Source: Ravibacter arvi (GTDB lineage Bacteria; Bacteroidota; Bacteroidia; Cytophagales; Spirosomataceae). Taken from it: a stretch of DNA of 64,000 bases. The position numbers were made by a program, and so were the translations under genes. Positions 34,753 through 43,070 of this stretch are shown here, piece by piece (position 1 is the stretch's first letter; the number at the start of each line of letters is the position of its first letter). The notes under the pieces were generated by a model. That model searched no databases. It worked only from the letters and a program-made list of their open reading frames with translations, and had not been told where the DNA came from. The stretch is from positions 62,001 through 126,000 of the forward strand of contig NZ_BAABEY010000012.1 in NCBI RefSeq assembly GCF_039540405.1, in the 5' to 3' direction.

Positions 34753-36183
34753 ATGAACCTTCTGATTTGGACAGGGGAAGTAGCGCTATACTGGCTCTTC
34801 TTGTATGGATTTTTCTACTTTTTTCTTAGGAAATTTACACATTTCAGATGGAACCGGGCCTATTTACTGGGAAGCCTGGGCGTCTCTCTGCTTCTACCGT
34901 TCATTGAAATACCGACCGGCGCCAGTGAACCCATAGTTGCCTATACGGCCGCTTTGAGACCCGCAACCATCTCCCCCTCCTTTCATAGAACCGATAAAGA
35001 TTTATGGCTTCAGCTACTCCTCGCCATTTACCTGGCCGGCGTGCTGGTTGCCGGTCTGAAATTTGCCGCCAAGCTCCTTTCGTTATCCCGCATCTGGCGA
35101 AACGCTACCCCGATAAGCCCGGAAAAAGCCGGTGCTATGGTTTACTTGCTTCCCGATGGTGAAACCAGGTCCTTTTCATTTTTCAAAAAAATAGGCTTAT
35201 CCCCGGAGGACAATACGGCCCATTACGAAACGATCGTAGCACACGAAATGGTCCATGTAAGACAGTGGCATTCACTCGATATTATTATCACTGAAATCCT
35301 CCAGATTGTTTTCTGGTTTAACCCGACGATCCGGCTGTACCGCCGGTCGTTGCAGGAACTACACGAGTTCCTGGTAGACCGTGAGACCGGAAACCGTGAC
35401 GCTTATGCCCGGTTCCTGGTTACTTATACCTTGAACTACCCCGAATTGAGCCTCGTAAATAATTTCTTCAAAGCATCACTCCTGAAACAGCGGATTGAGA
35501 TGCTTTACCGCGAAAAAACCTCGGGATGGAAAGTGAGCGTGTATGCTGCTTCAGGCCTGATTACCTTGCTGCTTGCCGTAGCAATTGCCGCATGTACCGA
35601 CGTTTTCACCAAAGAACCGGTAGTAATAGAGACGAACGAAAAAATATTTACAGCGGTAGAAGAAGTGCCCGAGTTTCCGGGTGGGACGGCCGAGATGTAC
35701 AGATACCTGCAAAAACACATCAGGTATCCGGGGCCTGCCGCCAGGGCCAACGTACAGGGAAAGGTATTCCTCCAATTCGTGGTAACCAAAGAGGGCGCGG
35801 TGAAAGACATAAAGGTATTGAAAGGTATCGGCTTCGGTTGCGACACCGAAGCGGCCCGGGTAGTAAGAAACATGCCGAGGTGGGTACCCGGCCGGCAGAA
35901 GGGCCAGCCCGTCAATGTTCAATATACCCTGCCCGTTAACTTCCAGCTTGAGACTGCCGAAGGAGAAGTTACCAAAATGTACCCCCCGACGATCAGCGGC
36001 CCCGATGGGTTAGAGCTGAAAACGATGTATTTCATCGGGGCTAAAAAAGTGGAGTTTTCAGGCCGGCCACATCCTAATGACATCAAAAGCGTTAAGGTAC
36101 TGGACGGTCAAACCGCCTTCAAAGCCTACGGTGAACAGGGTAAAAACGGTGTTGTGGAAATTCAATTGAAGGAAATCCACTGA
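34753..36183 (+). CDS. M56 (BlaR1-like) membrane metallopeptidase with TonB_C domain
   Basis: A 476-residue protein. Three N-terminal membrane helices frame a cytosolic M56 zinc-protease domain with HEMVH at 164-168; a fourth helix (about 260-280, VYAASGLITLLLAVAIAAC) leads to the periplasm. There a TonB_C domain (about 307-398, EFPGGTAEMYRYLQ to QYTLPVNFQL) is present, then a short tail (SVKVLDGQTAFKAYG, GKNGVVEIQLKE) like the plug region of TonB receptors. The penicillin-binding sensor domain of BlaR1 is absent. It should cut BlaI when its periplasmic part is engaged (inferred). Confidence 0.88.
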   Translation: MNLLIWTGEVALYWLFLYGFFYFFLRKFTHFRWNRAYLLGSLGVSLLLPFIEIPTGASEPIVAYTAALRPATISPSFHRTDKDLWLQLLLAIYLAGVLVAGLKFAAKLLSLSRIWRNATPISPEKAGAMVYLLPDGETRSFSFFKKIGLSPEDNTAHYETIVAHEMVHVRQWHSLDIIITEILQIVFWFNPTIRLYRRSLQELHEFLVDRETGNRDAYARFLVTYTLNYPELSLVNNFFKASLLKQRIEMLYREKTSGWKVSVYAASGLITLLLAVAIAACTDVFTKEPVVIETNEKIFTAVEEVPEFPGGTAEMYRYLQKHIRYPGPAARANVQGKVFLQFVVTKEGAVKDIKVLKGIGFGCDTEAARVVRNMPRWVPGRQKGQPVNVQYTLPVNFQLETAEGEVTKMYPPTISGPDGLELKTMYFIGAKKVEFSGRPHPNDIKSVKVLDGQTAFKAYGEQGKNGVVEIQLKEIH

Positions 36184-36187
36184 GCCC

Positions 36188-38239
36188 ATGAGCCTGTTGA
36201 TTCATCTCGTTAAATCCAGCCTTTTTTTGTTCCTGTTTTATGGATTTTACTGGCTGTTGCTCCGGCATACAACTTTCTTTCACCTTAACCGGGCTTATCT
36301 CCTGCTGGGGATCCTGGCATCATTCGCATTGCCTTTTATTCATCTGACCGAAGAAATCCCTTCCCCACCAACCGAATCGGCGCTGACCATCTCGGAATTA
36401 ACGGCGGGAGCAAACGAACCGGTCCTCGCCGGAGCAAACACCGTAACCCATACCATTCCGCCTTCTGCAGCCGAACCGGTTCTACCGCTCGGGACCCTGC
36501 TGGTAGCCTTTTACCTGCTAGGCTTTGCCTGCTTCACCTACAGGTTGATAACCAATATCGCAGGAGTCCGGAGAATCCGGCGCAACGGAAAAAAAATACA
36601 GCTCAGGGGGACACAGGTTATTATCCTGCCCGAAGGATCAGAAACCGGGTCTTTCTCTTTCGGCGGAAGCACTTATATGGATCAGAGGGACTTTGACCGA
36701 CATTTTAACAAGGTATTCCGGCATGAACAGACACACGTCAGACAATTTCATACACTAGACATTCTTTTAATAGAAATTACGCGGGTTCTCCTTTGGTTTA
36801 ACCCGGTTGCCCTCCTCTACAAACGCACGATTCAGGACGTTCACGAATTCCTGGCCGACGCCGCTGCCAAAGACAAGCAGCTGTATGCCAATTTCCTGGT
36901 GGCCTATGCTATTTCCGGGAGCAATACCTATCCCATTAGCCAGGTACTTCGCCGCGATTCCTCTCTAAAACGCCGGATCAAAATGTTATTCATGAAACAA
37001 GACCCGAAATCAGCCATGTTGCGATACTTACTCGTATTACCGCTCGTCGCAGTACTCACCGTGCTCACCGCAAGCCGTCAATATATTTACCAAAACCCGG
37101 GCGACGAAACGGTTGCCGGTCGTTTTGCGGCTGCAGCACCAGAAGTAAGAGCGCCGGCTGTAACGACCTCGGAACCTGTGCATAACAACTCACTTCCGGT
37201 TCGCAGCGAAGTAAAACCGGTCACTTTATCCCCCAGCGCGACGGCAGACATTCAAGTCACGGGGCAGGTTTTCGGCTCTGACGACGGGGAGCCATTACCC
37301 GGCGTGAGCGTGTTGGGAAAAAACACCTACCGGGGTACGGCGACCAATATTGAGGGGCGGTTTTCTATCGCGGTAAACCCCGAAAACCCGGTACTCGTGT
37401 TTACTTTTGTAGGCTATGAACCGCAAACAGTCCGCATTACTGAGCAGAGACATATAAAAGTGACACTGGTCGCAAATCTGAACGTCCTGGAAAAGGTTAT
37501 TGTAACGGGATACGGGCGAGCGCCTATCGATGCAGTGGAAAATACGGGTAAAACCGTCGCCGTGCCTCGAGAAGACAAATTGCTTGTGGTTGAACAAATG
37601 CCAGAATTCCCCGGCGGTAATTCAGCACTCCGGCAATACCTTGCCAAAAACATTGTTTATCCTTCCGAGGCTGCGAACGCCAATATTCAGGGACAGGTTC
37701 TGGTCTCCTTTACAGTCAACAAACTGGGGTTCATCCGCAATCCGAAAATAACGAGAGGGCTTGGGTATGGAACCGATGAGGAAGCGCTGAAAATCGTCAT
37801 ATCAATGCCGCGCTGGCAGCCCGGAAAGCAAAACGGCCAGCCTATTGATGTGCAACTGACCCTGCCGATTGAATTCCGACTGAATCAGGCTGCTGAACGC
37901 CAGGGTTATGCTGAACCGGAAAAAGGGGCGAATACGGGTCAAAACGAAGGCAGTCCGGCCGTTATTCGCATTGTCGGAAATGATTCCGGCTCCTTTGGAA
38001 ACACAAATGTTTCGCCCCCGGTATGGCTTGAAAAAATTAAAACGGAACCTTCCCTATCAGCCTGGACAGCCTTGAAGAAACCCCTTTATCTTTTGAATGG
38101 AAAGGAAATAGGCGGTTTGGAAAATGTAGATCCGGCTATGATCTCCTCCATTTCCGTACTAAAAAACGTGGCAGCCGCTCCTTACGGGGAAAAAGGTAAA
38201 AACGGTGTCATTTTGATCACGCTGAAGGAGTCGAAGTAA
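36188..38239 (+). CDS. M56 membrane metallopeptidase with carboxypeptidase-regulatory, TonB_C and plug-like tail
   Basis: A 683-residue paralogue of the preceding gene, starting 4 bp after it. It has membrane helices and HEQTH (179-183) in the M56 domain, a fourth helix at about 278-298, a low-complexity stretch (about 300-350), a carboxypeptidase-regulatory-like domain (about 355-430, TGQVFGSDDGEPLPGVSVLG), TonB_C (about 471-565, MPEFPGGNSALRQYLAKN) and the tail (about 625-683) ending MISSISVLKNVAAAPYGEKG. The regulatory-like domain and tail together resemble the N-terminus of SusC-type receptors. A second sensor of the same operon, possibly tuned to a different partner. Confidence 0.88.
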   Translation: MSLLIHLVKSSLFLFLFYGFYWLLLRHTTFFHLNRAYLLLGILASFALPFIHLTEEIPSPPTESALTISELTAGANEPVLAGANTVTHTIPPSAAEPVLPLGTLLVAFYLLGFACFTYRLITNIAGVRRIRRNGKKIQLRGTQVIILPEGSETGSFSFGGSTYMDQRDFDRHFNKVFRHEQTHVRQFHTLDILLIEITRVLLWFNPVALLYKRTIQDVHEFLADAAAKDKQLYANFLVAYAISGSNTYPISQVLRRDSSLKRRIKMLFMKQDPKSAMLRYLLVLPLVAVLTVLTASRQYIYQNPGDETVAGRFAAAAPEVRAPAVTTSEPVHNNSLPVRSEVKPVTLSPSATADIQVTGQVFGSDDGEPLPGVSVLGKNTYRGTATNIEGRFSIAVNPENPVLVFTFVGYEPQTVRITEQRHIKVTLVANLNVLEKVIVTGYGRAPIDAVENTGKTVAVPREDKLLVVEQMPEFPGGNSALRQYLAKNIVYPSEAANANIQGQVLVSFTVNKLGFIRNPKITRGLGYGTDEEALKIVISMPRWQPGKQNGQPIDVQLTLPIEFRLNQAAERQGYAEPEKGANTGQNEGSPAVIRIVGNDSGSFGNTNVSPPVWLEKIKTEPSLSAWTALKKPLYLLNGKEIGGLENVDPAMISSISVLKNVAAAPYGEKGKNGVILITLKESK

Positions 38240-38242
38240 ATC

Positions 38243-38463
38243 GTCATTCCGAGAAAAAAGTTTTTTGCGAAAACACCTTGTAGCGGAGATGACAAATAGA
38301 TGTTGTCAATGCAAGTCAATGGTAGCCGGAGGCTACCGCCCGGACGGTCATCCTGATGCGGAGCGCAGCGGAGTCGAAGGATCTCCTGTTGCAAGAAAAA
38401 AGCCCTCTGAAAGGGATTGGGTACTGGGAGCGGGAGATCCCTCCGCTGCTGTCGGGATGACGG
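38243..38463. repeat. Intergenic palindromic (REP-like) repeats
   Basis: Three nested palindromes in the gap between convergent genes: GTCATTCCG (38243-38251) with CGGAGATGAC (38284-38293); a tight hairpin GGTAGCC-GGA-GGCTACC (38321-38337); and GGTCATCCTGATGCGGAG (from 38346) through GAAGGATCTCC, answered by GGAGATCCCTCCGCTG (from 38433) and GTCGGGATGACG (to 38462). The GTCATCC...GGATGAC ends with a GAAGGATCTC core are of a kind found dispersed in many Bacteroidota genomes. Confidence 0.75.
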
Positions 38464-38467
38464 TAAA

Positions 38468-38510
38468 AGCCGCGAATTCACGAACAAAACTTATTCGTGA
38501 ATTCGTGGCT
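38468..38510. terminator. Strong bidirectional hairpin between convergent genes
   Basis: A 17-bp stem, AGCCGCGAATTCACGAA (38468-38484) with TTCGTGAATTCGTGGCT (38494-38510), with a single G-T pair and a 9-nt loop. It lacks a long T run but stands exactly between the M56 and phosphoglucomutase gene ends. Confidence 0.6.
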
Positions 38511-38528
38511 CCTTTTCAATCCGCTCCC

Positions 38529-40295
38529 CTACTTCAGACCCAACTCCTCGCCTATCGCTTTCACCTTCTGCCGGAGCTCTTCATACACCTTATCAAAATC
38601 GGCGGCATCCTGCAAAGCGCCTCTCACCCCCACATAGAACTTGATTTTCGGCTCCGTTCCGGAAGGGCGGCAGGTAAATTTCGTTCCGTCTTCAGTGAAA
38701 AACTGAAGCACATTTGACGGCTCGATCCCCATCTCCCCCGAGGGGATGGATTGGGTTGTATTGGTCTTGAGATCTGCTGACTGCAGCGACTTATAGTCGT
38801 CAATCCGAACGACAGGCGAACCTGCGAGCGTTTTGGGCGGGTTGGCACGGAAATCGCTCATCAGCTGCTGAATCTCGTCGGCACCTGACTTCCCTTTTTT
38901 GGTCAGGGAGATCAGACCTTCGTAATAGAAGCCGAAACGCTTATAAATCTCTATCAACAGGTCGAAGAGGCTCAAGCCTTTATCCTTCGCATAGGCTGTT
39001 AATTCAGCGATAAAAGCGCAGGAAGCGATTGCATCCTTATCACGTACGGCGTCTCCGATCAGGTAACCGTAGCTTTCTTCACCGCCTCCGATAAACTGTT
39101 CCACACCTTCCTTCTCCCGAATCACCTGGGCGATGTATTTAAACCCGGTGAGTGTGTTGTAGCACTTCACCTGGTAATCGGCTGCCATGGTATCAATCAG
39201 GTCTGTAGTCACAATGGTTTTACAAACAAACTGCGACCCGTTCAATTTCCCGGCTTCTCTCCAGGCATTCAGGAGGTAGTAAATCAATAAGCTGGCGGTC
39301 TGGTTACCATTCAGCAATTGAATCTCCCCATGGTGATTCTTCGCGGCGATCCCGACGCGGTCCGAATCCGGGTCGGTACCCATAACCAGGTCTGCATCAA
39401 TTTCTCTCGCTTTCCTAACCGCCAGGTCCATTGCTTCCGACTCTTCGGGGTTGGGATATACAACTGTCGGAAACTGGCCGTTTCCGTTGGGCTCGGCCTG
39501 CTCCTCAATAACCGTTACATTCCGGAAACCCATTTTACCCAGTAGCTTCGGCACCAGGGTTACGCCGGTCCCGTGGAGCGGGGTATATACAATTTTCAGA
39601 TCCTGCTGTCTTGCTATTGCGTCTTTGGAGATGGAAAGGGAAAGAATCTGATCCAGGTATTGCTCATCTATCTCCGCACCAACTTTATGGATCAGGGCGG
39701 GGTTGCCTTCGAACCGGATGGCATCCACCGAAGTGATGGCATTCACCTCTCCTATAATATTCTTGTCATGGGGCGCCACCACCTGGGAGCCGTCCGTCCA
39801 ATACGCCTTGTACCCATTGTACTCTTTGGGGTTATGCGAGGCGGTTACCACCACACCGCTATGACATCCGAGCAACCTGATCGCAAATGAGAGTTCAGGA
39901 GTAGGTCTGAGTGCTTCAAAGAGATAAACGGTAATGCCATTGGCCGAGAAAATATTGGCAATAATGGCCGCAAACTCATCGGACTTAATACGGCTGTCAT
40001 GCGCAATGGCCACCTTAATAGTCTCACCTTTAAAGTTTTTATTCAGGTAATTGGCCAGTCCCTGCGTAGCAGCGCCAACCGTATAACGATTCATGCGGTT
40101 GGAACCGATACCAATCAATCCCCGCAAACCACCCGTTCCGAACTCCAGGTCCTTGTAGAAGGAGTCGGTCAGTTCCGTGACTGCATCTTTATCTATCAGC
40201 TGCTGAATAGCAGATTTGGTTTCCTGATCATAATTACCGGTAAGCCATTTGCCTACCTTTTCTTTGACACCCGGTTCCAGTTGTTCCAATGACAT
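38529..40295 (-). CDS. Phosphoglucomutase/phosphomannomutase
   Basis: A 588-residue alpha-D-phosphohexomutase that interconverts glucose 1- and 6-phosphate (or mannose phosphates). The phosphoserine loop is TASHNP (151-156, S153), the metal loop DPDSDR and the sugar loop GGGEESYGYL; the C-terminal phosphate loop is CRPSGTEPK. The length and these motifs fit the PgcA-type enzymes of Firmicutes and Bacteroidota. It follows the GH63-like gene by 66 bp on the same strand and may share its transcript. Confidence 0.93.
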   Translation of the reverse strand: MSLEQLEPGVKEKVGKWLTGNYDQETKSAIQQLIDKDAVTELTDSFYKDLEFGTGGLRGLIGIGSNRMNRYTVGAATQGLANYLNKNFKGETIKVAIAHDSRIKSDEFAAIIANIFSANGITVYLFEALRPTPELSFAIRLLGCHSGVVVTASHNPKEYNGYKAYWTDGSQVVAPHDKNIIGEVNAITSVDAIRFEGNPALIHKVGAEIDEQYLDQILSLSISKDAIARQQDLKIVYTPLHGTGVTLVPKLLGKMGFRNVTVIEEQAEPNGNGQFPTVVYPNPEESEAMDLAVRKAREIDADLVMGTDPDSDRVGIAAKNHHGEIQLLNGNQTASLLIYYLLNAWREAGKLNGSQFVCKTIVTTDLIDTMAADYQVKCYNTLTGFKYIAQVIREKEGVEQFIGGGEESYGYLIGDAVRDKDAIASCAFIAELTAYAKDKGLSLFDLLIEIYKRFGFYYEGLISLTKKGKSGADEIQQLMSDFRANPPKTLAGSPVVRIDDYKSLQSADLKTNTTQSIPSGEMGIEPSNVLQFFTEDGTKFTCRPSGTEPKIKFYVGVRGALQDAADFDKVYEELRQKVKAIGEELGLK

Positions 40296-40361
40296 GAATA
40301 GTTAGTTTAAGGATGTAAGTGATGTTGCTAGGTATATCTAAAAGAGTTGTCCGATAAGAAT

Positions 40362-43061
40362 CTATTGATTAAGGACGGCTTTCTCCGCCGCGGTTTTATT
40401 GGATTTCCCCGCAGCACGGGCTCTCCCTATCTGCAGTATCAGTTCGGCGACAAGCCCGGTCCAGCCGGTCTGGTGTGAAGCTCCGCAGCCGCGCCCGTTA
40501 TCACCGTGGAAATATTCATAAAAAAGAACGTAATCCTTGAAATAAGGATCCGTTTGTTCCTTTTCTGATTTACCGGCCACCGGTCTCCGACCGTTTACGT
40601 CCGGTTTGAAGATATTGACGAGGCGCTTCGCCAGTCCAAGTGCAACCTGGTCAATTGAAGTCAGTTTGCCGGAATTAAAAGGATATTCTACTTCAAAATC
40701 GTCACCGTAGTAGGAGTAAAACTTCACCAGCGAATCCACTACCAGAAAGTTCAGCGGGAACCAGATCGGTCCGCGCCAATTGGAATTCCCCCCCATAATA
40801 TCGGTGAGGGCTTCGCCGGGGACGTAGTCGACCTGGAGCATTTCCCCGTTCAGGAAAAACTTATAGGGATGATCTTTGTGATATTTAGAAAGGGCGCGAA
40901 CCCCGTAGTCCGAAAGGAATTCCTCTTCGTCAAGCATTCGCTTCAGGATCATCTTCATCCGGTGCCCGCGCAGGATCGACAGCAGGTGATTTTCGCCTTT
41001 CCCGGGCTCATACCACCTGGAAATCAGGCGTGCCAGGTCCGGGCGGTTAGACACAATCCAATCGAGCCGCCGCTTGAATACGGGCAACTTTTCCAATGTA
41101 TTGTGATCCAGGATTTCCACTGCAAACAACGGGATCAGCCCGACAATCGAGCGGACCTTCAACAGGATGCTTTGCCCGTTGGGAATGTGGATCACGTCGT
41201 AGTAGAACTGGTCGGCCTCGTCCCAAAGACTGATGCTGTTGTCGCCCCCGACCGCCTCCATCGCTCCCGCGATGTGAAGAAAGTGTTCGAAGAACTTCGA
41301 CGCCATATCCTGGTAAACAGGGCGTTGTAAGGATATTTCAACCGAGATACGCAACATATTAAGCGTATACATCGCCATCCAGCCGGTAGCATCCGCCTGT
41401 TCCAGTTTGCCCCCGAACGGCAGCGGCATGGACCTGTCGAAAACCCCGATGTTGTCGAGCCCGAGAAATCCGCCGCTAAAAATATTATTACCGGTATCGT
41501 CCTTCTGGTTGACCCACCAGGTAAAATTCAGCAACAGCTTATGGAAAATTTTTTCCAGGAAAGTAACGTCGCCAACGCCATTGTTCTGCTCCTTATCTAT
41601 TTCATAAACTTTGAGCGTAGCCCAGGCGTGCACGGGCGGGTTCACATCTGAAAAGTTCCATTCATAGGCCGGCATCTGCCCGTTGGGATGCATGTAATAT
41701 TCCCGAAGCAAAATTTCAAGCTGCCGTTTTGCAAAATCTGCATCTACCCGCGCCAGGGGAATGGTATGAAAGGCCAGGTCCCATGCTGCAAACCAGGGAT
41801 ATTCCCATTTGTCGGGCATTGAAATCAGGTTAGCAGCATACAAATGCTTCCAACCCGAATTCCGGCCGCCTTTGCGGTACTGATCGGGCGCCGGTTTGCC
41901 CGGGTCCCCTTTCAACCACTCGTATACGTTGTAATAGTAAAACTGCTTGTTCCACAACATGCCGGCGTAAGCCTGCCTGCCGATCGACTGGAGCTCGGCA
42001 TAGCTGACCTCACGCTGCAGCTCTTCATAAAACTCGTCGGTCTCTTTCGACCGGCAGTCAAAAATTTCATCAAAGTCGGAGAACGGGCGCTCATGAACCC
42101 GGTCGGCAAAGCGGGCACGGATCGTAATACTTTCACCGGCCTCAATAGTCCGGGTAAAACACCCCGATGCCTTTGTCCCAAACTTGTTTTTATTAACCGT
42201 AGGCGCTTTCTTACCGCTTATTATGTAATCATTGATCCCATCTTTGACAAACTGGGACGCATTGGGCGTATTAAAAAGCTTCTGGTAGTTCGTTTCATTT
42301 TCGCAGAAGAGAATTTCATCCGCGTCTTCAAAGTAGAGATTGTACCGGCCATGCCGCCTGTGGCTTGCTTCTATCGCCTGCCGCGAAATACTGGTGAGCA
42401 TGGGCTTGTAATCGAAATCCTTGTAGCCCCACGACCAGGTATTACGGAACCAGATAGTCGGCAGAATGGTGATGGGCGCCGCTTTCCGGCCGCGGTTGTG
42501 CACCGTTACTTTAAAGAGTGCATCTTCTTCGCCGGCTTTGGCATACTCGATGAAAATATCGAAATATTCATCCTGATCGAAGATCCCGGTATCGAGCAAT
42601 TCATATTCGGGTTCCTCTTTTCCGCGCTTTGCACTTTCCTCGCGAAGCTTCGTATAGGGAAAGGGATTTTGGGGATACTTGTAAAGCATCTTCATATACG
42701 AGTGCGTAGGGGAGCTGTCAAGATAGTAATACTGCTCCTTCACGTCCTCGCCGTGATTGGATTCGCGGTTGGTCAACCCGAACAAACGCTCTTTAAGCAG
42801 GCTGTCCTGGTGGTTCCAGAAGGCGAATGCTATACAGATATGCTGTTTATTGTCCGAAAAACCCCCGATTCCTTCTTCTCCCCAGCGGTATGCCCTGGAC
42901 CTTGCGGCATCATGCGTAATATAGCTCCAGGCATCACCATTGGCACTGTAGTCCTCCCGCACGGTTCCCCATTGCCTCTCAGAAAGGTAAGGTCCCCACT
43001 TTTTCCACCCCCGGTTCTCTTTTTGTTTGGACAATCTTGCCTTTTCTGCGCCTTTTGTCAT
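40362..43061 (-). CDS. GH63-like (MGH1-type) cytoplasmic glucosidase
   Basis: An 899-residue protein with no signal peptide. The N-terminus (RGWKKWGPYLSERQWGTVRE, then GDAWSYITHDAARSRAYRWG) and the (alpha/alpha)6-barrel half with FFLNGEMLQVDYVPGEALTD and the closing HQTGWTGLVAELILQ match the widespread MGH1/GH63-related proteins annotated as glucosidase. Known members hydrolyse alpha-linked glucosyl or mannosyl-glycerate substrates; this one's substrate is not known. It starts 9 bp after the Ddl-like gene and precedes a phosphoglucomutase, so all three are probably co-transcribed. Confidence 0.82.
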   Translation of the reverse strand: MTKGAEKARLSKQKENRGWKKWGPYLSERQWGTVREDYSANGDAWSYITHDAARSRAYRWGEEGIGGFSDNKQHICIAFAFWNHQDSLLKERLFGLTNRESNHGEDVKEQYYYLDSSPTHSYMKMLYKYPQNPFPYTKLREESAKRGKEEPEYELLDTGIFDQDEYFDIFIEYAKAGEEDALFKVTVHNRGRKAAPITILPTIWFRNTWSWGYKDFDYKPMLTSISRQAIEASHRRHGRYNLYFEDADEILFCENETNYQKLFNTPNASQFVKDGINDYIISGKKAPTVNKNKFGTKASGCFTRTIEAGESITIRARFADRVHERPFSDFDEIFDCRSKETDEFYEELQREVSYAELQSIGRQAYAGMLWNKQFYYYNVYEWLKGDPGKPAPDQYRKGGRNSGWKHLYAANLISMPDKWEYPWFAAWDLAFHTIPLARVDADFAKRQLEILLREYYMHPNGQMPAYEWNFSDVNPPVHAWATLKVYEIDKEQNNGVGDVTFLEKIFHKLLLNFTWWVNQKDDTGNNIFSGGFLGLDNIGVFDRSMPLPFGGKLEQADATGWMAMYTLNMLRISVEISLQRPVYQDMASKFFEHFLHIAGAMEAVGGDNSISLWDEADQFYYDVIHIPNGQSILLKVRSIVGLIPLFAVEILDHNTLEKLPVFKRRLDWIVSNRPDLARLISRWYEPGKGENHLLSILRGHRMKMILKRMLDEEEFLSDYGVRALSKYHKDHPYKFFLNGEMLQVDYVPGEALTDIMGGNSNWRGPIWFPLNFLVVDSLVKFYSYYGDDFEVEYPFNSGKLTSIDQVALGLAKRLVNIFKPDVNGRRPVAGKSEKEQTDPYFKDYVLFYEYFHGDNGRGCGASHQTGWTGLVAELILQIGRARAAGKSNKTAAEKAVLNQ

Positions 43062-43070
43062 ATGTATCTG

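Noticed and set aside
34343..38239. Beta-lactam resistance operon
   Set aside because: There is no beta-lactamase or PBP2a-type gene, and the M56 proteins lack the penicillin-binding sensor domain.
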